From NCBI GenBank assembly GCA_019638185.1, contig JAHBUH010000008.1, forward strand, positions 85,704 to 149,703: DNA of 64,000 nt. The letters are read 5' to 3'. The first letter of the stretch is position 1. Each line of letters starts with the position of its first letter. Under the pieces are notes generated by a model that was not told the DNA's origin, ran no database searches, and saw nothing but the letters and a program-made list of their open reading frames with translations. A program made the position numbers and the translations under genes. Shown here in pieces: positions 23,636-34,142 of this stretch. The DNA is from Leadbetterella sp. (lineage in GTDB: Bacteria; Bacteroidota; Bacteroidia; Cytophagales; Spirosomataceae).

Positions 23636-26600
23636 TCAGATCTCTTTCCGGTTATCATTGGAGTCCGTATCAATCAGCTTATTGTAGGGATCCACGCCCA
23701 CTTCTACCGGCTTCTCATCTACGATCACGGAGATTTTGTTGGAGATTTTCGTGATTTTATACCGCTTCAGGTAGATCTCATGATCGTACTCGTAGTTGGC
23801 TTTTTTCTTCTTTTCTCCAAATACCCCCACTTCAATGTAATCTGCCAGCGGTAAGGATTTCAGGTCCTTTTTACCGGTTCCTTCCGTCAGGGTTTTGCCG
23901 TCAGCATCAGCATACACGCGCTTGCCTTTCTTATCGGTGCGGTATTTGGCCACTTTAAACTCGATATCCACCTGGTATTTGCCGTTAGGCAGCTTTGTGG
24001 AGGTCACTTTGCTGACCTTGTTGTTATACAGGGTGATGGTCTCGAACATATCCTTGATCAGGTACTGCAGGCTGTCAGGGGTAGCCCGGCGGATATGATC
24101 CACAAATTCCAGGGAAGTGGTGTAGGGCGGCTCCTGGAAGGCTACATCTCCGATATACCCTTTCAGGACGTTATTGAAATTCTTTTCGCCGAGGTAATCG
24201 CTCATGGCATAAAGCACCAGCGAGCCTTTGTTATAATGGATATACTGCTGGTTCTCGTTATACATCAGCGGGTTTTCACTTTTCCATTCGGCGGCCCGGC
24301 CCAGCAGGTACTTATCCAATGCATCTTTCAGGAATTTCCGCATCTGGAATTTCCCGTAGCGTTTTTCCAGCACCCTTAAAGAGCTGTATTCCGAGAGCGA
24401 CTCTGACATGAGCGTAGCCCCCTTCACATTGGCACCGATCACCTGGTGGGCCCACCACTGGTGCGCCAGTTCGTGGGCGGTGATGGAATAGGGATAATCT
24501 ACGGCGTTAGGCTTATTTTCATCTACCCAGGCTATAAACCCTACCTCTTCTGAATACGGAATAGTATTAGGGAACGACTGGGCAAAGCTCCCCTCCGTGC
24601 GCGGGAATTCCACGATCCGTACCTGGCGGTGCTGATAAGGACTGAAGTTCTCCGTATAATAATCCAGGGAGTGCTTCAGGGAGGTGATCATCCTGTCCAG
24701 GTTATACTCGTGGCCCTTCTGGTAGTAAATCTCCAGGTTAACGCCTTTGTATTTTTCCTTCCGTACATCATAGCGTGCCGAGTTAAAGGCATAGAAGTTC
24801 AGGATGGGCTTATCCATCTTATAGTGGAAATATTTCCGCCCGTTTTCCACCCACTCTTTCTGAAGATACCCCGGCGCTATAGCCACCTGGTCTTCCGAGG
24901 TGCTGACGGTGGCTTCAAAGCTGATCCAGTCGGCGTTATTGGAAATGTAGTTATTTTGCCGGGCTTTCATATCCGTAGGTTCGGCCATTCTTTCCCGGTC
25001 TTTCAGGCCGTATTTCTTACGGATATCGTTATCTTCGATCTCGGCCGATTCCTGGTAGCCGAAAGAAGGGAAAAGCGCAAAGTTATTGATGAAAGTACCG
25101 TTTTCCAGCACGGGCGACTCATCAGCCAGCCAGGTATTCCGTTCATTTTCCACAATAACCGTGGTCTTCAGGGAGTCCCCCGGTGAAAGCGGCCTTTCCA
25201 GCCGGTAAATCCGGAATCTCAGGGAGGAGTCATTGAATATCTCTTTATTCGGAATGCTGAATTGAATGCTGCGAAGGTTTTTCCCGTAGTCTACGATCAG
25301 CGAATCTATGGTTTTACCCGTCTTATTGACCAGGGTCAGATAAGCCGTAGCATTATAATTTCTTTCTTTAGGGAAAATGTGCATTTCCACCTTCACATCC
25401 GTGATCCGCGGCTGGGGGGTATCGGAATACCGTTTATATTTTTTCTCGTAGTTAATATTCCGTAATTCCTGCTCTTTACCGGTATAAAACGGCTTAGCCA
25501 CCGCCACCTGGTAATAGAGTGCATACCCCAGCCCCACAAAGGCCGCCAGGCTTAGCAGTACAGGCACCGCCACCGGCAGGCTGAAGCGCGAAGCGGCCGT
25601 ACGAATCCGGTCTTTCACGCCGGAGAAGGAACCTCTGCGCCATAACAGCAGGGTGAGGCCGTACAGCCCGCCGCAAAACAGCAGCCAGTAGAATTTCCAG
25701 ATGAGCTGGCCCCGGAAGCTCCCAAAGCCGTTCATGTCCGAGTATACTACACCGGGCGCCCAGTTAAAATGAAAAACGGGCAGCTCTACCCCTATTTTAC
25801 GCAGCCCCAGGGGGATCATCATCACGATAATCAGGGCAATGAAACCCAGCATATAGTTCCGGAACAGCGACTGAACAAAGAGCGCAAGGATAATGAGGAT
25901 CACGAAATTAATCATGCGGAAGCCCAGCAGCTCTTTCATATACACTCCCGGCTCAAAATTATAGTAGCCATAATAGGCCTGCACCAGCATTCCGGATACA
26001 ATGGCCGTCACCATCAGCACCACACACATGCCCAGAAGGGCCAGGAACTTGGAGAAAAGCATCACCCAGTTAGGAATAGGCGTGGAATCTACCAGGAGGT
26101 TCATACGGTGGGTGGTGGCCTGCTGGATCAGCACACCGGCAAACAGGAAGACCAGGATCTGCCCGAAAAACAGGAACTGCCCGCTGATGCTGCCCAGGAT
26201 CTTCCAGGTGACCGGGTAGGTCTTGGTACCCAGAAGGTCTTCTCCCAGGGTATACCCGGATACGATGACAAATAGGAACAGCACCGCCACAATGGAAATA
26301 AACACCCAGTTTTTCACAATGGAGCGGAACTCTACCCCCGCCAGGCTAAGGGCCGTACGGAGATTTTGTACAAATGAAAAATCAAAGGTCACGGCCGGCA
26401 GGTTGATCCGGAAGACGCTCTGGAAATTATCTTTCACCACCCGTTCAGGGGTTTTCTGACGCAGCAGGCTGACGGGCGACTGGGAAAACGAGAAGGTCAG
26501 GTAGGCGACTACCAGGGCCAGAATCCCCGTTCCTACCCAGATGGCCCGGTTCAGGAAAATAGCTTTATCCAGGGGAATATCATTCACGTTCTGTTCTTCT

Positions 26601-27286
26601 ATGGACCAGTACTTGCTCACATAGCTCAGCGCTTCCTGCCCGTAGGGTTCTATCAGGGCGGCAATGAACTTATCATCCATGTTCTCGGTCAGGTTACCGA
26701 TCACGATCTGCAGGATGAGCAGGACCAGGATAAAAATGAAGCCGATGTAAACGTTCCGGGTGAGGGTCACCAGCAGAAAGATGATGGCCCCGATAAAGAA
26801 GATGTTAGGGATCACGAAGATCACGTAGCTCTGGATAAAGGCCCACAGGCGGAAAGGCCCCATCAGTTCCTGGTTAGCAAAAGGCAGTACCGAGGCAATG
26901 ATAAAAGCCAGGCCAATGGACAGGGAGATGATCACGGTGATCAGCATTCCGCTCAGGAATTTCCCGGCCAGGTAATCGCGCTTACTGAAAGGGTAGGAGT
27001 AAAGTACGCTGTGCACGTTATACTTGTAGTCCCGATACACCGTGGCCCCGATCACCGTAGGAATGATGAAGTTCAGCAGCTGCGAGAAGCCGTTGATCAG
27101 GCTGTTTACCGCCAGCGGCGAGTTATAGTAGGTATTTGACGTGGTGGTTACGGTGAAAGCATCAAAATAGCCTAAGGCAGACGCCATCACCAGGAACCCG
27201 ATCACGAAAAAGACCGCGAAATAGATATAAAAAGACGGCTGGCTGAACCATCGTTTTGTTTCAAAAGAAAATATAGTTCCCAGCAT
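23636..27286 (-). CDS. ABC-2 permease fused to M1 family aminopeptidase
   Basis: A 1216-residue fusion. The N-terminal ~560 residues form an ABC-2 type permease with about 12 membrane helices in two halves (SFYIYFAVFFVIGFLVMASA; later IPNWVMLFSKFLALLGMCVV). After a linking helix near 565-590 the C-terminal ~600 residues, outside the membrane, are an M1 metallopeptidase: HELAHQWW zinc site at His938-His942 with catalytic Glu939, and the third ligand in LMSESLSEYSSL. It overlaps the ATPase gene by one base (TGATG), so the two form one exporter. This fusion occurs in other Bacteroidota; substrate and reason for coupling export to proteolysis are unknown. The GAMEN exopeptidase motif is not evident; GFIAWV occupies that region. 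Confidence 0.9.
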   Translation of the reverse strand: MLGTIFSFETKRWFSQPSFYIYFAVFFVIGFLVMASALGYFDAFTVTTTSNTYYNSPLAVNSLINGFSQLLNFIIPTVIGATVYRDYKYNVHSVLYSYPFSKRDYLAGKFLSGMLITVIISLSIGLAFIIASVLPFANQELMGPFRLWAFIQSYVIFVIPNIFFIGAIIFLLVTLTRNVYIGFIFILVLLILQIVIGNLTENMDDKFIAALIEPYGQEALSYVSKYWSIEEQNVNDIPLDKAIFLNRAIWVGTGILALVVAYLTFSFSQSPVSLLRQKTPERVVKDNFQSVFRINLPAVTFDFSFVQNLRTALSLAGVEFRSIVKNWVFISIVAVLFLFVIVSGYTLGEDLLGTKTYPVTWKILGSISGQFLFFGQILVFLFAGVLIQQATTHRMNLLVDSTPIPNWVMLFSKFLALLGMCVVLMVTAIVSGMLVQAYYGYYNFEPGVYMKELLGFRMINFVILIILALFVQSLFRNYMLGFIALIIVMMIPLGLRKIGVELPVFHFNWAPGVVYSDMNGFGSFRGQLIWKFYWLLFCGGLYGLTLLLWRRGSFSGVKDRIRTAASRFSLPVAVPVLLSLAAFVGLGYALYYQVAVAKPFYTGKEQELRNINYEKKYKRYSDTPQPRITDVKVEMHIFPKERNYNATAYLTLVNKTGKTIDSLIVDYGKNLRSIQFSIPNKEIFNDSSLRFRIYRLERPLSPGDSLKTTVIVENERNTWLADESPVLENGTFINNFALFPSFGYQESAEIEDNDIRKKYGLKDRERMAEPTDMKARQNNYISNNADWISFEATVSTSEDQVAIAPGYLQKEWVENGRKYFHYKMDKPILNFYAFNSARYDVRKEKYKGVNLEIYYQKGHEYNLDRMITSLKHSLDYYTENFSPYQHRQVRIVEFPRTEGSFAQSFPNTIPYSEEVGFIAWVDENKPNAVDYPYSITAHELAHQWWAHQVIGANVKGATLMSESLSEYSSLRVLEKRYGKFQMRKFLKDALDKYLLGRAAEWKSENPLMYNENQQYIHYNKGSLVLYAMSDYLGEKNFNNVLKGYIGDVAFQEPPYTTSLEFVDHIRRATPDSLQYLIKDMFETITLYNNKVSKVTSTKLPNGKYQVDIEFKVAKYRTDKKGKRVYADADGKTLTEGTGKKDLKSLPLADYIEVGVFGEKKKKANYEYDHEIYLKRYKITKISNKISVIVDEKPVEVGVDPYNKLIDTDSNDNRKEI

Positions 27287-28164
27287 CAGATCGTTTCATT
27301 TTTCAGTGCTACAAAATAAACATCTTCCAGGCCGGGGGTGGCGGGCACGAAGGTCTCGTTAGGCTGCTCTTCACTATACACCCGTATATTCAGGGTATTG
27401 TCCGGGTTATAATTGGAAGAAAGCACCTTAAAATCTTTCATGAAGGCCTCTGCATCTTCCCGTTCAATGATCCGCATCCAGATCTTTCCTTTCAGGGCGG
27501 CCTCTCCTTCTCCGGGTGTTCCCCGGAAAAGCACTTTGCCTCCATTCAGGATACCGATCTCGTGGCAGAGTTCCCGTACGTCATCTACAATATGCGTGGA
27601 AAAAATGACGGTATGGTTAGCGCCTATTTCCCGCAGAACATTCAGGAAACGGTGGCGTTCAGCCGGGTCCAGCCCGGCGGTGGGCTCATCCACAATGATG
27701 AGCTTGGGGTTATTCAGCAGCAGCTGGGCTATTCCGAAACGCTGTTTCATCCCGCCGGAATACCCGCTCACACTCTTCTTCCGTACATCCCAGAGGTTAG
27801 TGATCTCCAGCACTTCCTGGATGAGCTTTTTGCGGTCGGCTTTCTGACTTACTCCCTTCAGCCGGGCAAAATAATCCAGCAGGTCTTCGGCTGAAAAATT
27901 AGGGTATACCCCGAATTCCTGGGGCAGGTAGCCCAGCACCTTGCGAAGACTGAGCTGGTCTTTCAGCACATCTACGTCTCCGAAAGATATACTGCCGGAA
28001 TCCGGCTTCTGCAGCGTGGCCACGGTACGCATGAGGGTGGATTTACCGGCGCCGTTAGGGCCGAGCAGGCCAAACATGCCGGCTCCTATTTCAAGGGATA
28101 CATCATCCAGGGCTTTCACCCCGTTTTTATAGGTTTTACTCAGGTTTTGGATGGTTAAGCGCAT
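27286..28164 (-). CDS. ABC transporter ATP-binding protein
   Basis: A 292-residue cytoplasmic ATPase for the permease-peptidase fusion that follows. Walker A GLLGPNGAGKSTLMRTV, Q-loop GYLPQEFGVYPNF, signature VSGYSGGMKQRFGIAQ, Walker B LIIVDEPTAGLDP and H-loop VIFSTHIVDDV. The last ~70 residues form an extra domain typical of ABC-2 exporters of the gliding/bacteriocin type. The one-base overlap with the next gene implies coupled translation. A -7 element lies at 28198-28205. Confidence 0.94.
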   Translation of the reverse strand: MRLTIQNLSKTYKNGVKALDDVSLEIGAGMFGLLGPNGAGKSTLMRTVATLQKPDSGSISFGDVDVLKDQLSLRKVLGYLPQEFGVYPNFSAEDLLDYFARLKGVSQKADRKKLIQEVLEITNLWDVRKKSVSGYSGGMKQRFGIAQLLLNNPKLIIVDEPTAGLDPAERHRFLNVLREIGANHTVIFSTHIVDDVRELCHEIGILNGGKVLFRGTPGEGEAALKGKIWMRIIEREDAEAFMKDFKVLSSNYNPDNTLNIRVYSEEQPNETFVPATPGLEDVYFVALKNETI

Positions 28165-28197
28165 AAAGAGGGAGTATATAGTTTACGTTCAGTATTT

Positions 28198-28205
28198 CAA
28201 AAATA
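28198..28205 (-). promoter_or_regulatory. -7 element for the ABC operon
   Basis: Minus strand TATTTTTG, exact TAnnTTTG, 34 bases before the start codon. The -33 box is not evident. Confidence 0.4.
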
Positions 28206-28270
28206 AGGATTCTGATCCATTATTCTGCATAAAAACCGGAATTCTCCCTGAAACGAACGGTTAAAAGCGC

Positions 28271-28278
28271 TAAATTTG
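28271..28278 (+). promoter_or_regulatory. -7 element for metG
   Basis: TAAATTTG, exact TAnnTTTG, 22 bases before the ATG at 28300. The -33 match is poor. It overlaps the earlier in-frame start at 28276, which is therefore unlikely. Confidence 0.45.
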
Positions 28279-28299
28279 CATTTTTTAAACCTTGTTCCG

Positions 28300-30351
28300 A
28301 TGCGCTATACCGTTACCGCCGCTTTAATTTATGCCAATGGCCCCATTCATATCGGCCACCTGGCCGGATGCTATATTCCGGCGGATATTTTTGTACGCTT
28401 TCTCCGGTCAAAAGGCGAAGACGTGGCTTTTATCAGCGGTACGGATGAGCATGGCGTGCCTATTACCATCAAGGCCAAGAAGGAAGGCACTACACCGCAG
28501 GAAGTGGTAGATAAGTATTATTCCATCATCAAAAACTCTTTTGAAGATTTCGGGATCTCGTTTGATATCTATTCCCGCACCACTCGGCCCATTCACCACG
28601 AGACCTCGCAGGAGTTTTTCCGGACCATGTACGACAAGGGGTATTTTGACGAAATAGCCACGGAGCAATATTTTGATGAAACCGCTAACCAGTTCCTGGC
28701 TGACCGGTATATTGTGGGAGAATGCCCTGTTTGTCATAACGAAGGCGCCTATGGCGACCAGTGTGAAAAGTGCGGATCATCGCTCTCTCCCACCGAGCTG
28801 ATCAATCCCCGGTCCACCATTTCCGGATCCAAGCCGGTGATGAAGGAAACCAAAAACTGGTACCTGCCGCTGGATAAGATGCAGCCGGAAATAGAAAAGT
28901 ATGTAAATTCCCATACGGAATGGAAGACGAACGTCTTCGGGCAGTGCCAGTCGTGGCTGAAGCAGGGCCTGCAGCCCCGGGCCATGACGCGCGACCTGGA
29001 CTGGGGCGTAAAAGTACCCGTGGAAGGCGCAGACGGAAAAGTACTGTACGTGTGGTTTGATGCGCCCATCGGCTATATTTCCATGACCAAAGAGTGGGCA
29101 GAGCAAAACGGCAAAAACTGGGAAGACTACTGGAAAAGCCCGGACACGAAGCTCATTAATTTTATCGGGAAGGATAACATCGTTTTTCACTGCATTATTT
29201 TCCCGGCCATGTGCATGGCGGAAGGGAGCTATATTTTAGCCGATAACGTGCCGGCCAATGAGTTCATGAACCTGGAGAACGATAAGATCTCCACCTCGCG
29301 CAACTGGGCCGTATGGCTGCACGAATACCTGGAGGAGTTTCCCGGCAAGCAGGACGTGCTGCGCTATGTGCTGACCGCCAATGCCCCGGAAACCAAGGAT
29401 AACGATTTCACGTGGAAGGATTTCCAGACCAAGAATAACTCGGAGCTGGTGGGTATTTACGGGAATTTTGTGAACCGGGCCGTGGTGCTTACCCAAAAGT
29501 ATTTTGAGGGCAGGATCCCGGAAAGAGGGCCCCTGGAAGTTATAGATACCGAAGCATTACAGACCTTAGCGGAGCTCCCGGCCCAGATAGCCGGATCGCT
29601 TCAGCACTATAAATTCAGGGAAGCACTGGCCGGGATGATGGAAGTGGCCCGCCTGGGGAACAAGTACCTGGCGGATACCGAGCCCTGGAAAGCCTGGAAG
29701 GAAAACCCGGAAAGGGTGGCTACCATCCTGAACATAGCGGCCCAGATCACGGCCACACTGGCCATTGTTTCGGAGGCTTTTCTCCCGTTTACGGCTAAAA
29801 AGCTCTATACACAGCTAAGCAGCGCCCGCTGGACCACCGCCGGTGATACACCTGTGTGGGCCGATGCCGGTAAGGCGGACCTGGTGCCGGCCGGTACGGA
29901 GGTGCTGCAAAGCGAGCTCCTGTTTGAGAAGATCGAAGATGCAGCCATTGAGGCGCAGGTACAGAAATTATTAAATTCCAAGAAATTGAACGAGTTAGAA
30001 GGAAAGACGGTACCGGCATTGAAGCCGGTGATCCAGTTTGATGATTTTGCCCGGATGGATATCCGTATAGGCACTATCCTGGAAGCTGAACCTATGAAGA
30101 AAAGCAAGAAGCTGCTGAAGTTTTTAGTGGATGACGGCTTTGAAAAGAGAACCATCCTGAGCGGGATTGCCGAGCACTTCTCGCCCGAAGAAATGATAGG
30201 CAGGCAGGTAACGTTTATTGCTAACCTGGCGCCGCGGGCCATGATGGGCGTGGAATCGCAGGGCATGATCCTGATGGCGGAAGATAAAGACGGCAGCCTC
30301 TCGCTGATCCAGCCGCACAAAGCGGTGTGGAGCGGGGCTACTGTAAACTAA
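28300..30351 (+). CDS. metG: methionyl-tRNA synthetase
   Basis: MetRS, 683 residues, charges tRNA-Met in the cytoplasm. The class I HIGH motif is [11 protein letters not shown] near residue 20; zinc knuckle cysteines are in [18 protein letters not shown]; the KMSKS position reads KISTSRNW, a variant I recall from other Bacteroidota MetRS. Anticodon-binding helices follow, and the C-terminal ~110 residues are a tRNA-binding OB fold ([35 protein letters not shown]). I use the ATG at 28300 ([14 protein letters not shown]) rather than 28276, which lies in the promoter box. The SDR gene follows after 47 bases and may be co-transcribed. Confidence 0.97.
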   Translation: MRYTVTAALIYANGPIHIGHLAGCYIPADIFVRFLRSKGEDVAFISGTDEHGVPITIKAKKEGTTPQEVVDKYYSIIKNSFEDFGISFDIYSRTTRPIHHETSQEFFRTMYDKGYFDEIATEQYFDETANQFLADRYIVGECPVCHNEGAYGDQCEKCGSSLSPTELINPRSTISGSKPVMKETKNWYLPLDKMQPEIEKYVNSHTEWKTNVFGQCQSWLKQGLQPRAMTRDLDWGVKVPVEGADGKVLYVWFDAPIGYISMTKEWAEQNGKNWEDYWKSPDTKLINFIGKDNIVFHCIIFPAMCMAEGSYILADNVPANEFMNLENDKISTSRNWAVWLHEYLEEFPGKQDVLRYVLTANAPETKDNDFTWKDFQTKNNSELVGIYGNFVNRAVVLTQKYFEGRIPERGPLEVIDTEALQTLAELPAQIAGSLQHYKFREALAGMMEVARLGNKYLADTEPWKAWKENPERVATILNIAAQITATLAIVSEAFLPFTAKKLYTQLSSARWTTAGDTPVWADAGKADLVPAGTEVLQSELLFEKIEDAAIEAQVQKLLNSKKLNELEGKTVPALKPVIQFDDFARMDIRIGTILEAEPMKKSKKLLKFLVDDGFEKRTILSGIAEHFSPEEMIGRQVTFIANLAPRAMMGVESQGMILMAEDKDGSLSLIQPHKAVWSGATVN

Positions 30352-30398
30352 AGGCCCGGCCGCGCTTCTGCCCGTAAAGAGCATCAACCGAATAAAAA

Positions 30399-31166
30399 AT
30401 GCAGATAAAAGGAAACACTTTCTTCGTCACCGGCGGTGCCTCCGGCCTGGGTGAGGCTACCACCCGGATGATCGTGGAAAACGGTGGGAATGCCGTTATC
30501 TCCGACATCAATGCTGACGCAGGAACCGCCCTGGAAAACGAACTGGGCAGCTCTGCCTTATTTGTAAAAACCGACATCACCCGTGAAGAGGACGTGCAAA
30601 CCGCCCTGGATCGGGGTACGGCCCGCTTCGGGAGCATCCATGGCCTGGTCAACTGCGCCGGGCTGGGGCCGGCCATGCGGGTTCTCGGTAAAAGCGGCGT
30701 ACATGACCTGGCCTTCTTTGAAAAGATCATCCGGGTAAACCTGGTGGGCAGCTTCAATACCCTGCGCCTGGCGGCCGATAAGATGCAGCATAATGCCCCC
30801 AATGAGGAAGGCGAAAGAGGCGTGATCATTAACACGGCATCGGTAGCGGCTTTTGAGGGGCAGATAGGCCAGGCGGCTTATTCCGCTTCCAAGGGGGGCA
30901 TTGTGGCCATGACCCTGCCCATAGCACGGGAGCTGGCCCGCACGGGCATCCGGGTGATGGCCATAGCGCCGGGGATTTTTGAGACCCCGCTTTTAGCCGC
31001 CTACAGCCAGGAGGTGAGGGATTCCCTGGGGGCACAGGTACCGTTTCCGTCCCGGCTGGGGAAACCGGAAGAGTATGCCCGTCTGGTAAAGCACATCGTG
31101 GAAAACCCCATGCTGAACGGGGAGGTGATCCGCCTGGACGGCGCCATCCGTATGGCGGCGAAGTAG
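30399..31166 (+). CDS. SDR oxidoreductase, 3-hydroxyacyl-CoA dehydrogenase type
   Basis: A 255-residue short-chain dehydrogenase. NAD-binding [15 protein letters not shown], acidic residue D37-like position in [10 protein letters not shown] (NAD preferred), NCAG, catalytic Ser in [11 protein letters not shown], and YSASKGG with Tyr and Lys. The middle insertion ([20 protein letters not shown]) and the end [10 protein letters not shown] match the mitochondrial HSD17B10-like 3-hydroxyacyl-CoA / 2-methyl-3-hydroxybutyryl-CoA dehydrogenases, acting in short-chain or branched-chain fatty-acid breakdown. The precise substrate is inferred. It follows metG by 47 bases with no terminator between. Confidence 0.88.
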   Translation: MQIKGNTFFVTGGASGLGEATTRMIVENGGNAVISDINADAGTALENELGSSALFVKTDITREEDVQTALDRGTARFGSIHGLVNCAGLGPAMRVLGKSGVHDLAFFEKIIRVNLVGSFNTLRLAADKMQHNAPNEEGERGVIINTASVAAFEGQIGQAAYSASKGGIVAMTLPIARELARTGIRVMAIAPGIFETPLLAAYSQEVRDSLGAQVPFPSRLGKPEEYARLVKHIVENPMLNGEVIRLDGAIRMAAK

Positions 31167-31239
31167 AAATTTTACACCTGCTTTGCGCTTTATTCAGGAT
31201 TTGATTAAGAATAATTGGAATCTATTAGCGTTAAAGTTT

Positions 31240-31247
31240 TATCTTTA
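31240..31247 (+). promoter_or_regulatory. possible -7 element before the type IX cargo gene
   Basis: TATCTTTA, one mismatch from TAnnTTTG, with ATTG 22 bases upstream. It lies between the first possible start (31215) and the ATG at 31269, so it supports the latter. Confidence 0.35.
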
Positions 31248-31268
31248 AAGCATAAGCGTCGGTCATTC

Positions 31269-34133
31269 ATGAAGAAAAATTACTTCCTTTTCTTTCTCCT
31301 GCTCCTGAGCCCCCTACTAACCCGGGCCACACACATCCGGGCCGGTGAAATCACGGCTACCCGGATCTCCGGTACGCAGCTGACTTACCGGATAACGCTG
31401 ATTACCTATACGGATGAAATATACGGCAAGGCCGCTAACGATCAGCAGCCTACGGTAGACTTTAACTTCGGATTTTCTACTAACCGGGTGGAGAAACTCT
31501 CCGCCCGCCGGAAAGAACGGGTGATGATTAACCGTGCCACGGCCCGTAACGTGTATGATACCACGTATACGTTTCCTGCGCCGGGGTATTATACCATTGG
31601 TGTGAGTATCGTTAACCGGAATGATAATACCATTAACCTTCCTGCCCCTACGGGTTCGCAAAGTATCAGCTTTTATGTACAGACCTCTATCCTGATCAAT
31701 GCTAACGTAGGTTATAACAGCACTCCCCATCTTTTAAATATCCCCATCGATTCTGCTGCGGTAGGTCAGAAATTTATTCACAATCCCGGGGCGTATGATA
31801 TTGACGGTGATTCCCTTTCCTATAAGCTGACCATCCCCCGGAAAGACCAGGTGGCGCTGGGCACAGGGACCCCTACCGGCCTGGGCGTATTTATCCCGGA
31901 GTACCTGGAGCCGAATACGGTGGGCCCGAGCCCCGTGCTGAACCAGGCGGGTACCGGCCCGGCCACATTTACCATTAATCCCCGAACCGGCGACCTGGTC
32001 TGGGATGCTCCCCGCGAAGCGGGTCAGTACAATATCGCTTTTGTCATAGAGGAATGGCGGAAGGGCTATGATGGCGGGTATGTAAAAATCGGGGAGATTG
32101 TGCGGGATATGCAGATCATAGTGGTGGAAACCGAGAATGTGGCGCCCGTGCTGACCTTACCCCCCGATATCTGTGTGGAAGCCGGGGAAAAAATAGAGTT
32201 CCAGGTAACGGGTGAAGACGGCAATATCACCCAGAAGCTCACCCTGAGCAGCTCGGGTGGCGTATATAACCTGGATCCGGCCGGCAGGCCTTTCCCGTAT
32301 GTTGCGCCTCAGCCGGCCAAGTTTTCCAGCACACCCTCTGTAGGAAAAGTAGCGGGGCGGTTTGAATGGCAGACTAACTGCCAGCATGCCCGTGAACAGA
32401 CGTATAATGTGGTGTTTAAAGTAGAAGACAGCCCGGGGAGGTTCAATAACTCCCTGGTAGACCTTAAAACACTGAATATCCGGGTGCTGCCACCCCGACC
32501 CAAGGCCCTGGTGGCGGAAAGGGCTGCCAATGGCAACCGCCTCACCTGGAACCGGCTTACGGCATGCGGGGATAAAGGCAAGATCCTGGTGTACCGGAAA
32601 AGCGGCTGCAGCGGTCTTAACCCCGGCGCCTGTACCTCCGGGATGCCGGCCGGCTGGGGCTACCAGCTGATCGGGGAGGTGACGGTGCAGGACACCACCT
32701 TCCTGGATCCCAATGCTGCGGAAGGCGAAATCTACAGCTACCGGCTGATCACCGAAATAGCGGAAAATAACTTTATCAATATCCGGAGCGCGCCTTCGGT
32801 AGAGTTCTGTATCGGGTCTGATGTGAAGCCGGGCACCAGTGTGATCACCCGGGTTTCCGTAACCGAAACCTCTGCCACGGCCGGGAAAATAGAAGTGAAG
32901 TGGTCACTGCCGCTGAATGTGGACCTCAGCACCCTTCCCGCTGAGCGCGTGTATAAGCTTTACCGCGCCGAAGGAATAGGAGGAGAAAGCTTTTCACTGA
33001 TCCATACCCGGAGCACGAATTTTACGGATACTACTGACACCTATTTCCTGGATCAGAACCTGAATACGGAACAAAAGGTGTACCGGTATAAAGTGGAGAT
33101 CTACACGGAAGGCACCAAACTGAGAGGTTCCTCGCACCCGGCCTCTTCGGTATTCCTGTCTTCCAAAACGGCCAGTAAGTCTGTACCGCTGACCTGGGAA
33201 GCCAATACTCCCTGGAGCAATGAAAAGCAGACCCATTATATTTACCGCCAGGGGCCCGATGACCGGTTTAACCTGATTCATAAGGTGGCGGTTACGGATG
33301 TCAATTCCTTTACTTTTACCGATACGGGGGCTGATACGGAAAAGGCGGACGGCGATATAAGCACTGAACTGCTGAATGGGGAGACCTACTGCTACCGGGT
33401 TTTAACGCGGGGGGAATACGAAGCGTTTACCCAGCTGGGAATCCTTCCTAACTTTTCCCAGGTAAAATGTGCTACGCCCCAGGATCAGTCGCCCCCATGC
33501 ACCCCGCAGATCAATCTCTCGGGAGCCATTACCTGTGAGCAGCTTCAGAGCCGTGATTTCTGCGAGGAAAGCACTTTTATGAACACCATCACCTGGACCA
33601 CCCCTGCCGATCAGGGCGGCGCCCCCTGCCGGAATGATATTGTCAGCTACAATATTTATTTTGCCCGGTATGAGCTGACGGAGCCTACCCTGCTGGCTAA
33701 CCTCCAGGCGTCGGGATTAAATACGTTTACGCACCGGAAGAACCGAACGGAGGGTTTTGCCGGCTGTTATTATGTGCAGGCTATTAACTCCCTGGGGCTG
33801 CAGAGCGGGCTCAGCAATAAGGTCTGTTTTGACAATTGCGACAAGCTCTCCTTTCCGAACGTATTCTCACCGAACGGCGACGGGAAGAACGATACCTTCA
33901 CGCCCATGAATTGCCCGGCGTTTATCAAAGAAGCCAAAATGGAAATTTACGGCGCCCACGGGCAGCGGGTGAGAACCCTGACCTCGGGCACTATTGAGTG
34001 GGACGGCAAGGATAACAACGGCCGGGAACTGGCATCAGGAACGTACTATTATGTAATTACCGTGAATTTCGAGCGGCTGGAGCCGGCCGGAAGTACGAAG
34101 GAGTACAAGGGCTACGTTACGATGATCCGGTAA
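31269..34133 (+). CDS. large secreted protein with gliding-motility (CHU_C) type IX sorting domain
   Basis: A 954-residue exported protein. The signal peptide is KNYFLFFLLLLSPLLTRA. The body looks like a string of Ig/fibronectin-like beta domains: two early ones with cadherin-like wording (DIDGDSLSYKLTIP, TFTINPRTGDLVWDAP), then several type III-like repeats. The last ~90 residues are the CHU_C / type B sorting signal: FPNVFSPNGDGKNDTF, YGAHGQRV, WDGKDNNGRELASGTYYYVI, ending VTMIR. This directs passage through the type IX secretion system to the surface. Cysteines are frequent in the last third. Probably an adhesin or surface structural protein; binding partner unknown. Confidence 0.9.
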   Translation: MKKNYFLFFLLLLSPLLTRATHIRAGEITATRISGTQLTYRITLITYTDEIYGKAANDQQPTVDFNFGFSTNRVEKLSARRKERVMINRATARNVYDTTYTFPAPGYYTIGVSIVNRNDNTINLPAPTGSQSISFYVQTSILINANVGYNSTPHLLNIPIDSAAVGQKFIHNPGAYDIDGDSLSYKLTIPRKDQVALGTGTPTGLGVFIPEYLEPNTVGPSPVLNQAGTGPATFTINPRTGDLVWDAPREAGQYNIAFVIEEWRKGYDGGYVKIGEIVRDMQIIVVETENVAPVLTLPPDICVEAGEKIEFQVTGEDGNITQKLTLSSSGGVYNLDPAGRPFPYVAPQPAKFSSTPSVGKVAGRFEWQTNCQHAREQTYNVVFKVEDSPGRFNNSLVDLKTLNIRVLPPRPKALVAERAANGNRLTWNRLTACGDKGKILVYRKSGCSGLNPGACTSGMPAGWGYQLIGEVTVQDTTFLDPNAAEGEIYSYRLITEIAENNFINIRSAPSVEFCIGSDVKPGTSVITRVSVTETSATAGKIEVKWSLPLNVDLSTLPAERVYKLYRAEGIGGESFSLIHTRSTNFTDTTDTYFLDQNLNTEQKVYRYKVEIYTEGTKLRGSSHPASSVFLSSKTASKSVPLTWEANTPWSNEKQTHYIYRQGPDDRFNLIHKVAVTDVNSFTFTDTGADTEKADGDISTELLNGETYCYRVLTRGEYEAFTQLGILPNFSQVKCATPQDQSPPCTPQINLSGAITCEQLQSRDFCEESTFMNTITWTTPADQGGAPCRNDIVSYNIYFARYELTEPTLLANLQASGLNTFTHRKNRTEGFAGCYYVQAINSLGLQSGLSNKVCFDNCDKLSFPNVFSPNGDGKNDTFTPMNCPAFIKEAKMEIYGAHGQRVRTLTSGTIEWDGKDNNGRELASGTYYYVITVNFERLEPAGSTKEYKGYVTMIR

Positions 34134-34142
34134 CCGGGAAAC

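Noticed and set aside
28300-30351. Altered KMSKS (KISTS) in MetRS as a sign of inactivity
   Set aside because: The rest of the enzyme is intact and I recall the same variant in other Bacteroidota MetRS, so it is likely a lineage feature.
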